Shown one piece after another: positions 19,321 to 28,425 of a stretch of 64,000 nucleotides of DNA; position 1 is the first letter of the stretch, and each line of letters starts with the position of its first letter. Made by a program: the position numbers and the translations under genes. The notes below the pieces were generated by a model. It was given only the letters and a program-made list of their open reading frames with translations, ran no database searches and was not told the origin of the DNA. Location of the stretch: positions 1 to 64,000 of the forward strand of contig JABLUY010000185.1 in the NCBI GenBank assembly GCA_013306675.1, read 5' to 3'. This DNA is from Thraustochytrium sp. TN22. Its lineage: Eukaryota > Sar > Bigyra > Thraustochytrida > Thraustochytriidae.

Positions 19321-21663
19321 TCACGCACATGAGGAGGTCCAAGTGAATTCGGGCGGTGGCATGGAGGACAACCCGGCAGAAGAGAGCGCGGCACCGTACT
19401 GGGCGCTGCGGGTGATGGCCTGAATCCGATTCCGGTCGACGAGGACGCAGCCGCACTTGGCGCTGGCGCCACAGCCGTGGTCCTTGGAAGTGGAGAAGAC
19501 GGTGAGCACCTTGGCGGACTTGCAGACGCCCACGCCGTTGGCAGTGGCCTCATGCGCGCGCATAATGTACTCGAGGCGGTTGTGGCGCAAAAAGTCCTGC
19601 ACGGCCTTGGAGCCGAAGACGACGGTGCCGCCACCGCGCGCGCTCTGCGCAAAGCCACTGTCGGAGCCCTTGAGCGAGTCCTCCTGCTCGGCGTCGGCCG
19701 GGTCGGCCCAGAGCAGGCTGAAGGCCAGACGGTTGGCCTCGTTGCCGTCGCCGGGCTGCGGCGGGTGAATGTCGAGCGGGCACGGCAGCGCACGCATGGC
19801 CTCGATCCGGCGGTCCTGGCCCGGCGAGGCCGCGAGCGCGGCGGCATCCGTGGGGTCCGCGACCGGGCACGGGATGCCGCCGTGCACGCAAAAGATGGAC
19901 TCGTCCACCACGCAGGCGAGCGGGAGCGTGTCGAAGACGCGGTTGCAAGCCTCCCAAACCTCTAGGCCCTTGTCCCGGCCAAACCGCGTCTGGCACTGAT
20001 GGATGAAGGAGCCCGAGCCGTAGTAGGCCTCCCAGCCATTCACAGCGCGCGTCTCGTGGTTGCCGCGGATCATGAAGATCTTGTCCGGCACCTGGACCTT
20101 TTGCGCCAGCAAATAGGCCAGCAGCTCGAGACCGCACTCGCCGCGGTCCACGTAGTCGCCCAAGAAGAGCATCTTGCCCGCGCTTAGGCGCATGCCCATG
20201 GGCCAGACGTGCTCCGCGAAGAACTGCAGGTCTTCAAAGTTGCCGTGCAGATCGCCAAACACGTACAGCGGCGACTGCAGCTCCAGCACGCGCTTCTCGC
20301 GCGCGAAGACGGCCGCCACGCGCGTGCAGAGCGCCAGCAGGTCCTCTGCAAACTGGGCCGACGACAGGTAGGTGCGCTGCCGCTCCAGGCCGCCCGGGCG
20401 GATCAGGGCGTCCATGCGGTCATTGAAGCCGAGCTCCTCCTCGCTGCGTGGCACGGGCGAGCTCGGGCTGTTCAAGAGCCGCCCCAGCTCCCGGCGCGTC
20501 GAGATGCTCGCCGTGCGGCCCAGCCGCATCTTTTGCACCGTCTTGGGCCCGTGCACCGTGTACATGGCTGGCGACAGCCGCGCGGACCGCTTGCGCAGCT
20601 CGTCCACCTCCAGCCGCAGCGCGGCATTCTGCCGCTCCAGCCGCGCCACCATTTGCCGCAGCGCGTCTGGCTCCACGCCCGCAAGCCTGCGCATCGCTGT
20701 GCTCGGCGACGTCACGCTCGCCTGCGAGGCGACCTCCTCATAGAACGACGCATCCACCTCGTCCTCGGCCGCGTCCGCGTCCGCGTCTTCATCCACGGAC
20801 GCGTGGCTCGATGCGATGCTGGACGCCATACTAGACGCCATGCTCGATGACTGACTCGACATGGTGTCTTGCGAAATGGACGCCCACAGCAGGGGCCTGC
20901 TCACCACCTCCTTTGCCGACGCGGCCGGCGTGTGCAGCTCCTCAAGCTTCTCCGTTTCGCCTGTGGCTGCTGCGGCGGTCACCACCGGCGCGGGCGGCTC
21001 TTCGGCCTTGCCGGCGGCGGACTTGTCCTTTTCGCCCACGGAGTCAAGCGCAAGCAGGTACCATGGCAGGCCATTCCCCTCGTACGGCGGCAGCGGCGAG
21101 TCAGGCGGCAGCGGCCGCTCACTGCGGCGGCTCGCGCCATCGTCGTCGTCATCATCGACCTGAATCACGGGCAGGCCCGGAATCTCGAAGCGCGCGGGGC
21201 TGCTGAGCGTTGTCGCAAGGCCATCGCCGCTCTGACCCTCCTCTTTGGGCTTGAGAACCTTTGCAAGACCAGAAGAGCTCTCTTCCTCGCAAGAGAGGGC
21301 GTTCGCAGACGTGTTCTCCTCCTCCTCCTCCTCCTCCTCCTCCTTCTCCTCGTGCTTTGCACCCTTCGCTGGAAGAGCCTCCTCCTCGCCCTTGGCGGTG
21401 CCGTTCGCAGAGAGGCTCTCCTCCTCGCGCTTCGCGACCTTCTTGGGCGGTTCCAGGTCTTCGTCCTCGGCGTGCGCTTCGTCCTCCGCCGCGCGCTCCG
21501 TCGCCTCGGTGCCCTCGGTCCCCTCGCGCCGCACGCTGGCGCGCTCCTCGCGCTCCTCGCCCATCATGCCCCGCTCCTGCGTCCCGCCGCACAGCGCGGC
21601 GGCGGCGCGCGGCCGCTTCGCCGCCAGCAGCTGCTGCTCTTGCTGTTGCACAGCCTCCAACAT
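19321..21663 (-). CDS. PPP-family serine/threonine phosphatase with long N-terminal extension
   Basis: 780 residues. The metallophosphatase core is intact: GDLHGN (about residue 469), GDYVDRGE (about 501), RGNHE (about 530), HGGIPCP (about 594) and a late MRAHEA (about 701), the set that binds two metal ions and phosphate. The first about 430 residues are not catalytic: Glu-rich low complexity (including a Glu run near 105), then a Ser/Met-rich stretch and a heptad-like coiled coil near 330-360. YGSGSFIHQCQTRFG lies in the PPP helical core; about 35 residues between HGG and SLLWADP exceed the usual spacing. It is a PP1/PP2A/PPEF-like superfamily member, but the subfamily is not assigned. Its start is divergent from BBS1 across about 700 bases. 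Confidence 0.85.
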   Translation of the reverse strand: MLEAVQQQEQQLLAAKRPRAAAALCGGTQERGMMGEEREERASVRREGTEGTEATERAAEDEAHAEDEDLEPPKKVAKREEESLSANGTAKGEEEALPAKGAKHEEKEEEEEEEEENTSANALSCEEESSSGLAKVLKPKEEGQSGDGLATTLSSPARFEIPGLPVIQVDDDDDDGASRRSERPLPPDSPLPPYEGNGLPWYLLALDSVGEKDKSAAGKAEEPPAPVVTAAAATGETEKLEELHTPAASAKEVVSRPLLWASISQDTMSSQSSSMASSMASSIASSHASVDEDADADAAEDEVDASFYEEVASQASVTSPSTAMRRLAGVEPDALRQMVARLERQNAALRLEVDELRKRSARLSPAMYTVHGPKTVQKMRLGRTASISTRRELGRLLNSPSSPVPRSEEELGFNDRMDALIRPGGLERQRTYLSSAQFAEDLLALCTRVAAVFAREKRVLELQSPLYVFGDLHGNFEDLQFFAEHVWPMGMRLSAGKMLFLGDYVDRGECGLELLAYLLAQKVQVPDKIFMIRGNHETRAVNGWEAYYGSGSFIHQCQTRFGRDKGLEVWEACNRVFDTLPLACVVDESIFCVHGGIPCPVADPTDAAALAASPGQDRRIEAMRALPCPLDIHPPQPGDGNEANRLAFSLLWADPADAEQEDSLKGSDSGFAQSARGGGTVVFGSKAVQDFLRHNRLEYIMRAHEATANGVGVCKSAKVLTVFSTSKDHGCGASAKCGCVLVDRNRIQAITRSAQYGAALSSAGLSSMPPPEFTWTSSCA

Positions 21664-22377
21664 GGCGGCCTTTTCCGCCCCGCGGAGGCCCGCGGCGCTG
21701 CGCTGCGCTACGCTACGCTGCGCGAAGAGGGCGCGGGCGCTGGCGAGTGCGTGCCGTCGCGCTCTGCCACGCCGCGCCGCGCCGCGCCGCGCCGCGCCGC
21801 GCCGCGCCGCGCGCCGCCCGGACTTTCGCGACGACGGAGCGGGCGCTCTCCTCGGTGGTTGGCCCGGCCTCCTCCGCGACCGCGGCGTTTGCGCCGGCCG
21901 GCCCGCGCCGCCGCGCGCTCGCGCGCTGGCCGGCTGGCCGGCTTCCTGCCTGCTGCCGCCCGCCCGCCCGCCGCGCCCGCCGCCGCCGCGCCGCGCCGGG
22001 GCCCGCCGCGCTCGCCGCCCGCGCCGCGCTGCGCGATCGGCGTCTGTTTTGAATTCGAAATTTTGACGCGCTGCCGCCCGCTCCCCGCGTTCCCGCCTGG
22101 GCCGCGCCGCAAGCCGCGCGTGGCGCCGCGGCCGCGCCGCGACGGGCCTAACGGCTCCGCGCCCCCGGCCAGGGCCTGCTCAGGCTGTACTACGATGCTG
22201 TGCGCGCCACGGCCGAGGTCCTCCGCCGCCGAGTCCGAGCTCGGGTCGCGGCCCGGGCCGGAGGCCCAGAGCTCGCAAGCCGGAGCGACCTGGAGGCCGA
22301 GGTCCGCAAGGCCGAGGTCCTGAAGGCCAAGCGCTTGGAGGAGGCCGAGCGCGTCAAGGCCGAGGCCGAGGCGCAGC
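21664..22377. other. Divergent upstream region, phosphatase and BBS1
   Basis: Very GC-rich. A (CGCCG)n pentamer tract lies at about 21770-21812. Around 22200-22380 plus-strand sequence reads as Ala/Glu/Lys coiled coil in another frame and might be part of an upstream BBS1 exon, but no splice junction could be fixed. Confidence 0.35.
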
Positions 22378-24282
22378 TTGGAGGGCCTTGAGGCCAGCGA
22401 GCTCCTGGCAGAGGCCAGCCGAGACGCTCTTTGTCTTCGCCAAGATCGAGGACTCGGCCAAAGGACCTTGCAAGCGAGAATGGCCGAGGTGCGCGGCTTG
22501 GAGGCGAAGGAGGACGAAGCGGCGCGCGCGGCTGCCCTGCAGCTATGGCTGGACGCTTGGCATGACCCGGTGGTGGGGCTGCACGCATTCTCCGGGGCCA
22601 TGTGCCTGGCGCAGGACAAACTGCTGGTGGGCGACTTGTCCGGCGCGCTCAAGGTGTTCCACAATGGCAAAGTCCAGGCGTCGGTGCGGCTGAACGGCGT
22701 GCCCACGGCCGTATGCAGCTTCGCGGAGGAGTGCGACGGTGGGAGGTTCGCGGGGCCCACGCTCGTGGCAGTCGCATGCGGACCAAGCGTCAAGATCTTT
22801 CGCAACCTCAAGCCGTACAACAAGTTCACGGTGCCGCCGGCCAAGGTTTCACAGGCGGAGCAGGACGTTTGGGCCGGCCTGCGCAGCGGAAATCTCTCAG
22901 CAGAACGCGCGTGCGCTCAGCTGCGCGAGCAGTCCAACGTGTCGCAGCGCTCGCTGGACCTGCTGGCGCTGGAGACCGACCCGGACCGCCAGCAGCGGTT
23001 TCTCGCCGAAGAGCTGGACGACGCTGCTTTCAATGAGCCGCTCGCCAGCTGTATCACTTGTATGGGTGTCCTCCCGCTCAGCGAACGCGACCGCGGCGAG
23101 GCCGCCTCAGAGGCCGGCTCGCTCGTCCTGGGCACCGAGGCGCACAAGGTACTCCTGCTGGACGCGCAGTCGCGTCAGGTGGCCAAGTCCATCACGCTGC
23201 GCGCCGCGCCGGTCTTCATGGCCATCACGGGCTCCAAGGAGGTCGAACACCGCATCGTCGTGGCGTGTCGGGATCAGCGCATCTACACCATCAAGAACGG
23301 CGAGCTGGTGCGCAACTGCATCGAAATGGAAGCGCCAATCTGCAGCGGCGTGGTGCGCGTTGGCAAGGACATCATCTTCGCCTGCACCAACCGCACGGTG
23401 CATGCGTACCACATCAAGGGCCGCAAGAACTGGACCATGCACCTCCCGGCCAACGTGACCAACCTGACGGCCTTTTCCTGCGCGCGCCGCGGCGCCAGCG
23501 GCTACTTGGCCGCGCTTGGCACCGGTGAGGTGCGCTTGTACGCAGACCGCACGCTGCTGGCCTCCATCCCGCCGCCGCAGCCGGACCTGTCGGTCACAGG
23601 CATGGCCTTTGGCCAGTTCAACCGTGAACAGGACGCCCTCGTCATCCTGCACACGTCAGGCGCGCTCACCGTCAAGATGCTCAAACGCACCGCCTCGCTG
23701 GACCCGGCCAAGGCGCCGGTGCCTGGACCGCCGCCTGAGCAGGACATCCCGCTGGCCGTGCCCAAGAAGACCAAGCTTTACGTGGACCAGACGCAGCGTG
23801 AGCGCGAGCATGCCGCCGAAATGCACCGTGCCTTTCAGCACGGGCTTTGCAAGCTGCGCTACCTGACCGCCAAGTCGTACCTGCGGCTCTTCCAGACCGC
23901 TGGCCTCGCCAACGCGCAGCTCTACACGAGCTCGCACCACCACGTGGCTCGCGCCGACGACCGCAAGCCGCGTCTCAACATGGCGGTGTCCGTGCTCGGG
24001 CTCGGGCCGCGCTTCCGCCTCGCCTTGCGCATCGAGAACCTTGCGGCCTTGCCCCTGCGCGGCGCCGCCGCCTCGCTGCTCTTTGACCGCGAGCACTACC
24101 ATGTCGACGACCCATGTTTGCCGCTTCCGGCACTCGTGCCGCACGCGACGCAAACCTTTCACATTGACGTCCATAGCCTGGTCCCGGGCGCCGAGCCAGC
24201 GCCGCTGCACGTCAGCATTGTCCGTGAGCCAGCCACTCTGCTTGTAGCCGAGGTGCAGATGCCCGTCGTGGAGGCGAGCTAG
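22378..24282 (+). CDS. BBS1: BBSome subunit BBS1
   Basis: 634 residues from 22378; an alternative start is 22480 (MAEVRGLEAKED), and an upstream exon is possible. The match to BBS1 is clear: LQLWLDAWHDPVVGLHAFS at the N-terminus, LVVGDL-type propeller strands (KLLVGDLSGALKVF), NLKPYNKFTVPP, SLVLGTEAHKVLLLD, PVFMAI, GEVRLY, TVKMLKRTA and the diagnostic KTKLYVDQTQRERE then MHRAFQHGLCKLR. Architecture is a beta-propeller (about 50-430), a helical linker and a C-terminal immunoglobulin-like GAE domain ending at the stop. Human BBS1 is 593 residues. BBS1 is the BBSome subunit that engages ARL6/BBS3 and cargo in membrane traffic of cilia, so its presence argues for a ciliated stage. Confidence 0.93.
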   Translation: MEGLEASELLAEASRDALCLRQDRGLGQRTLQARMAEVRGLEAKEDEAARAAALQLWLDAWHDPVVGLHAFSGAMCLAQDKLLVGDLSGALKVFHNGKVQASVRLNGVPTAVCSFAEECDGGRFAGPTLVAVACGPSVKIFRNLKPYNKFTVPPAKVSQAEQDVWAGLRSGNLSAERACAQLREQSNVSQRSLDLLALETDPDRQQRFLAEELDDAAFNEPLASCITCMGVLPLSERDRGEAASEAGSLVLGTEAHKVLLLDAQSRQVAKSITLRAAPVFMAITGSKEVEHRIVVACRDQRIYTIKNGELVRNCIEMEAPICSGVVRVGKDIIFACTNRTVHAYHIKGRKNWTMHLPANVTNLTAFSCARRGASGYLAALGTGEVRLYADRTLLASIPPPQPDLSVTGMAFGQFNREQDALVILHTSGALTVKMLKRTASLDPAKAPVPGPPPEQDIPLAVPKKTKLYVDQTQREREHAAEMHRAFQHGLCKLRYLTAKSYLRLFQTAGLANAQLYTSSHHHVARADDRKPRLNMAVSVLGLGPRFRLALRIENLAALPLRGAAASLLFDREHYHVDDPCLPLPALVPHATQTFHIDVHSLVPGAEPAPLHVSIVREPATLLVAEVQMPVVEAS

Positions 24283-24888
24283 ACAAGTAAGAGTAGTAAG
24301 TAGGCCAGTACCTGGTAGAACGGGGAGTTCGACGGACAACCTGTCCTCGTCCGCGCTGCAGCGAACCTGTCTCGATCAGATCTTGTGAGAAGCACCATGG
24401 CAAACAGTTGCGGGATGTACTCACGCAGTATTCTATGGTATCATCGCAAAACAGCAAAAAGCTCCCTTGAGACTCGAGCATTAGGAGACGCTAACCAGCA
24501 AGTACAGCAGGGGAGACCCGTCGCTGCTTGCGCGACAAGTCGCCGGCCGACACCGCGCCATGCGTCGGGACGTCGGGCCAGCGATGGGGTCGGGGAGGCT
24601 ATTGATGAGATGGCGAGGGTTAAGGTGCGTGAATGAGCAAGTGAGTTTGAGTCTGGGATTGAGCGTGAGTATGGGAGAGAGAGAGAGAGAGAGAAAAGAG
24701 GGAGCAAAGCGAGCGAGCGAGCATGCACAGGTCCACACGGGCAACCCGCACATACCGCCAGCGACCCCGCGCTCCCTCCCCTTTTCTCCTCGCTTCACCA
24801 CACCACACCACAGCTCATCTCAGCTCATCTCACCAAACCTCACATCACGCGATAAAGGCAGGAGAAGTCAGGAACGAGAGCATTGTAC
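24283..24888. other. Intergenic region between convergent BBS1 and eL28
   Basis: GA microsatellite at about 24678-24696 and short CACAC/CTCAT direct repeats near 24800-24830. No gene is supported. Confidence 0.4.
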
Positions 24889-25329
24889 TTACTCGTCGCT
24901 CTTGGCCGGGGCCTTGTAGACGCGGCCCGAGCTCTTCTGCGCGGCGAACTTGGCGGTGCGCTTGAGGCGCTCAAGGGCGACCTTCTGGAGCTCCTCGCGG
25001 TAGTAGTTGCCGCCGAGGTTCTTCTCGATGGTGGGGGCGGTCTTCTTGAAGCCCTTGGCGTGGACGCGGAGCACGATGGCGTTCTTGGCCTTGGCCGGCT
25101 TGTCGCCAGCAGCCCGGGTCTTGAGCACCATGCGCGGCTCGCCGGCCTTGGGGCCGGCCTCGAAGCCGACGGCCTTGCTGTTGGCCAGGCCCGAGAAGAC
25201 GCGGGTCTTCTTCTGGACCAGGTTGAAGGGCTCCGTGGTGAACTTGTGCGCGCTGCCCTTCTTGGCCACCGTGTACGAGTTGGCGCCCTTGGTCAGCTGC
25301 CACAGCAGGTCGTCCGCAAGCTTCACCAT
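24889..25329 (-). CDS. RPL28: 60S ribosomal protein eL28
   Basis: 146 residues from the ATG at 25329 (MVKLADDLLWQLTKGANSY); the frame is open further upstream but reads unlike the family. It matches eL28: N-terminal helix, KKGSAHKFTTEPFNLVQKK, then SGLANSKAVGFEA, a central strand region MVLKTRAAGDKPAKAKNAIV, and a basic C-terminus (KVALERLKRTAKFAAQKSS). eL28 is a eukaryote-specific large-subunit protein. Length is near the usual about 137-147. A telomere-like CCCTAACCCTA element lies about 150 bases upstream and may be regulatory. Confidence 0.88.
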   Translation of the reverse strand: MVKLADDLLWQLTKGANSYTVAKKGSAHKFTTEPFNLVQKKTRVFSGLANSKAVGFEAGPKAGEPRMVLKTRAAGDKPAKAKNAIVLRVHAKGFKKTAPTIEKNLGGNYYREELQKVALERLKRTAKFAAQKSSGRVYKAPAKSDE

Positions 25330-25472
25330 CCTGCCTGTCTGTGCTCGCGCTGCTCGCTGCGCTGCTCCTGCTGCCGCTGCGCTCCTGCGTATGCTAGCTT
25401 GCTGCCGCGCGCCACGCCGCCCAAGGCGCAAGTGCCCCAACTAATCGCCCCAATCGCGCCGCCCAGTCACGC

Positions 25473-25486
25473 CCTAGGGTTAGGGT
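25473..25486 (-). promoter_or_regulatory. Telo-box-like element upstream of eL28
   Basis: On the minus strand the site reads ACCCTAACCCTAGG, about 150 bases before the eL28 start codon. Telo-box elements (AAACCCTA) are known in plant promoters of ribosomal protein genes. The equivalence here is inference from sequence and position; it also lies within the short intergenic space shared with the divergent 25742 gene. Confidence 0.3.
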
Positions 25487-25741
25487 CCCGGAGGGGTTGC
25501 GCGCGGACCTGGGTGTGCAGGGTGCGCGAGGGGACCCCGGGCGCGGGAAGTGGGGTGCGGGAGTGGCGGGGACCCTCGCCCGGGTCGGGGTCGAAGAGCG
25601 TCGAACGACTCTCTCGATGCATTTTCACATCGCGCGAATTTTTTGCCATCGCTCGCTCCGGGTCTGCTCTCCCTTGCTGGTTCGCGACGACCGCTTGCTC
25701 GCTAGTTTCCTTGGAGGCTGGCAGGCTGGCTCGCGCGCAGC

Positions 25742-27859
25742 ATGGCCGGGCGGCGGCGCGCGCGCGGCGGCGAGGCCGAGGGCAAGGGCGACTTCTTGAG
25801 CTGGTTCGACTCGCTCGGCTACGACCCGGAGGAGGACCTGCGCGTGGAGCGCGAGGCGCAGGCCGCGAGTCAGAGGCGCAAGGCGGCGCGACGAAGGGGC
25901 GTCGCGCCCAAGTACCTTGAAATACCGCAGCGGTACCAGCCACCATCTGCGGCGGATGATGCCTCGGTGAAGGCGCAGGCGCCGGCACAGGCGCAGGCGC
26001 AGGCTTTGAAGCCTGCCAAGTCGCCCGCGAAGCTCCCGCGCGTCGCGACGCTGCGCACGCGGCCGCATGCGGCCGAAAAGACCGCGCCCGCGCCCGCGCC
26101 CTCCTTGCCAATCGCGGACGCGGACGAGGCGCCCCCTTCGCAGCCGGGCTTCCTCTTCTGGCGCGAGTGCAGCCTGGGCCGCGCGCAGGACAAGGCGAAG
26201 CTGGATGTCGTGCCCACGCTGGTCTTTGACATGGCACAGCGCCTCATCCGATGGGCTTGCTTCCGCGACGCCGTCGTGGACCTGGCCGGCGTCAAGGAGC
26301 TCGCCCCGCACTACGCGCGCATCGTGCAAGGCCTGACGCACTTCGGCGGCTCGCCGCTCGTTCGCGTGCGCTATTTTGAGGGCCGCGGTCGGTCAGATGA
26401 GTTCATCCTCACCAAGGACGACCTCGTGCAGTGTCTCGAGGACCTGTGCCGGGCCTTCTCGGCGCCGCCCGAGCGCGCGCCCGCGGGCCTCATCCTCCTG
26501 CAGGCGGTTGTGCCGCCCAGTGTCGGTCGCCTCGAGCGGCTCGCGACGAGCCGCACCGCGCGTCGCCTTGCGCGGCACTGCTCTATCGCCGGCATCGAGG
26601 GCCAGCTCGTCGTGGTGGAGGCCAGCAACAAGGGCGAGGAGGGCGGCGGCGATGGCGGCGGCGGCAGTGGCAGCTCCGAGCCGGCGCGCCGCGAGATGCT
26701 GAGCGAGGTGCGCAGCTTCCGCATCCAGCAGACGGCCTTTAGCGAAACGCACGCCCGCCACGTGAGACTCAAGACCAGGGCAGTCGCCGAGGAGGCGCAC
26801 AAGTCCGAGGCCGACCGCCTCCGCGAGGGCCTGCAGTGGTGCATCGGCGCGGTGCACGCCACCGCACCGGTCGACCAGCTGCGCGAGGCGTCCGCGCTGG
26901 AGCGCAAGCCCCTCATCTATAAGCTCGTCCTCTCGCACCGTACCGGTATTCAGGACGCCACGCACCTCGCCGAGGTGCTCCCGGCCAAGCTGCGCAACCG
27001 CATGTTCGAGACCGTCAAGGTGTGCGAGATCTGTTTCGACCATCTCACGGCGCTCGAGAAGCAGCGTCAGGACGTTGAGGAGGCGCAGCGCGCCGCGCAG
27101 CGGGAGGCGCGCTGGCGTGCCAAGTTCGAGCGTCTCGGTCGCCGCGTCGCGCAACAGGCTTCGGAGCTCGCGCGCATCCGGCGGGCGCGTCTCCGCGAGC
27201 TGGCGCGTGCGGCGCAGAGGGCCCCGACACCCGAGGAGACCGTGCAGGAGCCCGACCTGCGCTCGCACGAGGTCGACGAGGCCCCCAGCAGTCCCGTCAC
27301 CATCGTGGAGGAAAATCACCTTGGCGAGCCCTCACCGACGACTGCTCTTCGCTCGCGGCGGCGTCGGCGGCGCCGCCAGCCGGAACAGGCGCTGTCTAGC
27401 GCAGAGCCTAGCGGCTCGCCCCGCGTGGACCAGGGCGAGCCCAAGGAGCAGGAAGACCAGGCAGCGGCGCACCACGATGAACAGCAAGAGGAAAAGGACG
27501 AGCCCGCCGTGGCGGTGGTCTTTGACGGGATTTCGTGCGCGAGCTTCTTCGGCAACGAGGTCGAGAAACTCTCTTTGTGCCAAGGTGTCATGGACGCCCT
27601 GCGTGCCGGCCACGAGGCGCAGGTGCGCGCGCCGCTCGCTGACAACAACGCGTCGGTGGAGGAGGCACGCCTCGTGCTGCGCAGCCTGTACCTTGAATTT
27701 CGCGGCATGTGTGTGGACCAAGGCTACTTCCCGGAAGTGCCCGTGGAAGGGGACTGCGCCGTGATGCAGCTGCAGCCGCTACCTTCGTACGTGGCATACG
27801 CCAAGCAGAAGAGCGGCCTGGCCGATGGCGAGCCTGGACCTCAGCTTGACAGCAGCTGA
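25742..27859 (+). CDS. Large protein of unknown family with coiled coil
   Basis: 705 residues starting MAGRRRARGG. Residues about 1-135 are basic and Ala/Pro-rich, with an early acidic patch (FDSLGYDPEEDLRVE). About 140-300 looks globular (FLFWRECSLGRAQDKAKLDV, LVRVRYFEGRGRSDEFILTK, DDLVQCLEDLCRAF). A second globular part (about 320-440) ends in FETVKVCEICFDHLTALEKQ, which has a CxxC but no partner Cys pair nearby. A strong Arg/Glu coiled coil follows (about 440-500), then an acidic disordered region, and a final ordered segment (FFGNEVEKLSLCQGVMDALR, ARLVLRSLYLEF). I do not recognise the family; similar CxxC-plus-coiled-coil layouts occur in flagellar proteins, which is only a suggestion. 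The last codons lie inside the tandem duplication at 27825. Confidence 0.65.
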   Translation: MAGRRRARGGEAEGKGDFLSWFDSLGYDPEEDLRVEREAQAASQRRKAARRRGVAPKYLEIPQRYQPPSAADDASVKAQAPAQAQAQALKPAKSPAKLPRVATLRTRPHAAEKTAPAPAPSLPIADADEAPPSQPGFLFWRECSLGRAQDKAKLDVVPTLVFDMAQRLIRWACFRDAVVDLAGVKELAPHYARIVQGLTHFGGSPLVRVRYFEGRGRSDEFILTKDDLVQCLEDLCRAFSAPPERAPAGLILLQAVVPPSVGRLERLATSRTARRLARHCSIAGIEGQLVVVEASNKGEEGGGDGGGGSGSSEPARREMLSEVRSFRIQQTAFSETHARHVRLKTRAVAEEAHKSEADRLREGLQWCIGAVHATAPVDQLREASALERKPLIYKLVLSHRTGIQDATHLAEVLPAKLRNRMFETVKVCEICFDHLTALEKQRQDVEEAQRAAQREARWRAKFERLGRRVAQQASELARIRRARLRELARAAQRAPTPEETVQEPDLRSHEVDEAPSSPVTIVEENHLGEPSPTTALRSRRRRRRRQPEQALSSAEPSGSPRVDQGEPKEQEDQAAAHHDEQQEEKDEPAVAVVFDGISCASFFGNEVEKLSLCQGVMDALRAGHEAQVRAPLADNNASVEEARLVLRSLYLEFRGMCVDQGYFPEVPVEGDCAVMQLQPLPSYVAYAKQKSGLADGEPGPQLDSS

Positions 27860-28425
27860 CAAACAAAATGTACCCTTTTAACCACAACACGCTTGAGAAC
27901 GAGAGTCGCCAGCCTTGATCGAGCTCGCGCAGATGCCTACCCACGGTTACCAACCAACCAACCGCCTTGATCTTGCGAACGAACTTGAAGTCACCTTTCT
28001 CAAGCCTTGAACTTGCTGGTGGAGGAGACGGCCTTTTGGACCTTGATGGTCAGTCAACCAGTGCACGTTGAGCCCACTGAGCCGGCATTAGCCAGCACAA
28101 AGAACAGCATGACGCCCGTGGCCGGTGGTGAGCCTGGACCTCAGCTTGACAGCAGCCGAAAAACAGAAGTGTACCTTATTACCTACATGTGTTCGTGATG
28201 AGCCTGAGAAGAGTCGCCAGCCTTGATCGAGCCCGCGCAGCAGAAGACTACCCAAGATGACCAGCCAACAGCCTTGATCTTGCGAACGAAGTTGAAGTCA
28301 CATTCGTCAAGCCTTGGACTTGCTGGTGGAGGAAGTGGCCTTGTGGACCATGATGGTCAACCAGTGCACGTTGAGCCCGTTGAGCCCGGCGTTGGCCAGC
28401 ACAAAGAACAGCATGACGCCCGTGG
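27825..28425. repeat. 300-base tandem duplication across two convergent gene ends
   Basis: Copy A is about 27825-28121 and copy B about 28122-28425. Landmarks recur at an offset of 300: GAGCCTGGACCTCAGCTTGA at 27831 and 28131, GAGTCGCCAGCCTTGATCGAG, ACTTGCTGGTGGAGGA, and AGCACAAAGAACAGCATGAC. The unit holds the last codons of the 25742 gene, the intergenic space, and the last codons of the convergent TLC gene. So copy A ends in a dead TLC tail and copy B begins with a dead tail of the other gene. The copies have drifted by scattered substitutions and small indels. Confidence 0.85.
28012..28121 (-). pseudogene. Duplicated, dead tail of the TLC-domain gene
   Basis: Part of copy A of the 300-base duplication. 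It resembles the last about 35 codons and stop region of the TLC gene (28307-28425), including the region for FFVLANAGLNGLNVHW, but with substitutions and an indel. It has no start or upstream exon, so it is a by-product of the duplication. Confidence 0.7.

Noticed and set aside
25473-25486. A chromosome-end (telomere) at this site
   Set aside because: Only about two units, flanked by genes on both sides, so not a telomere.
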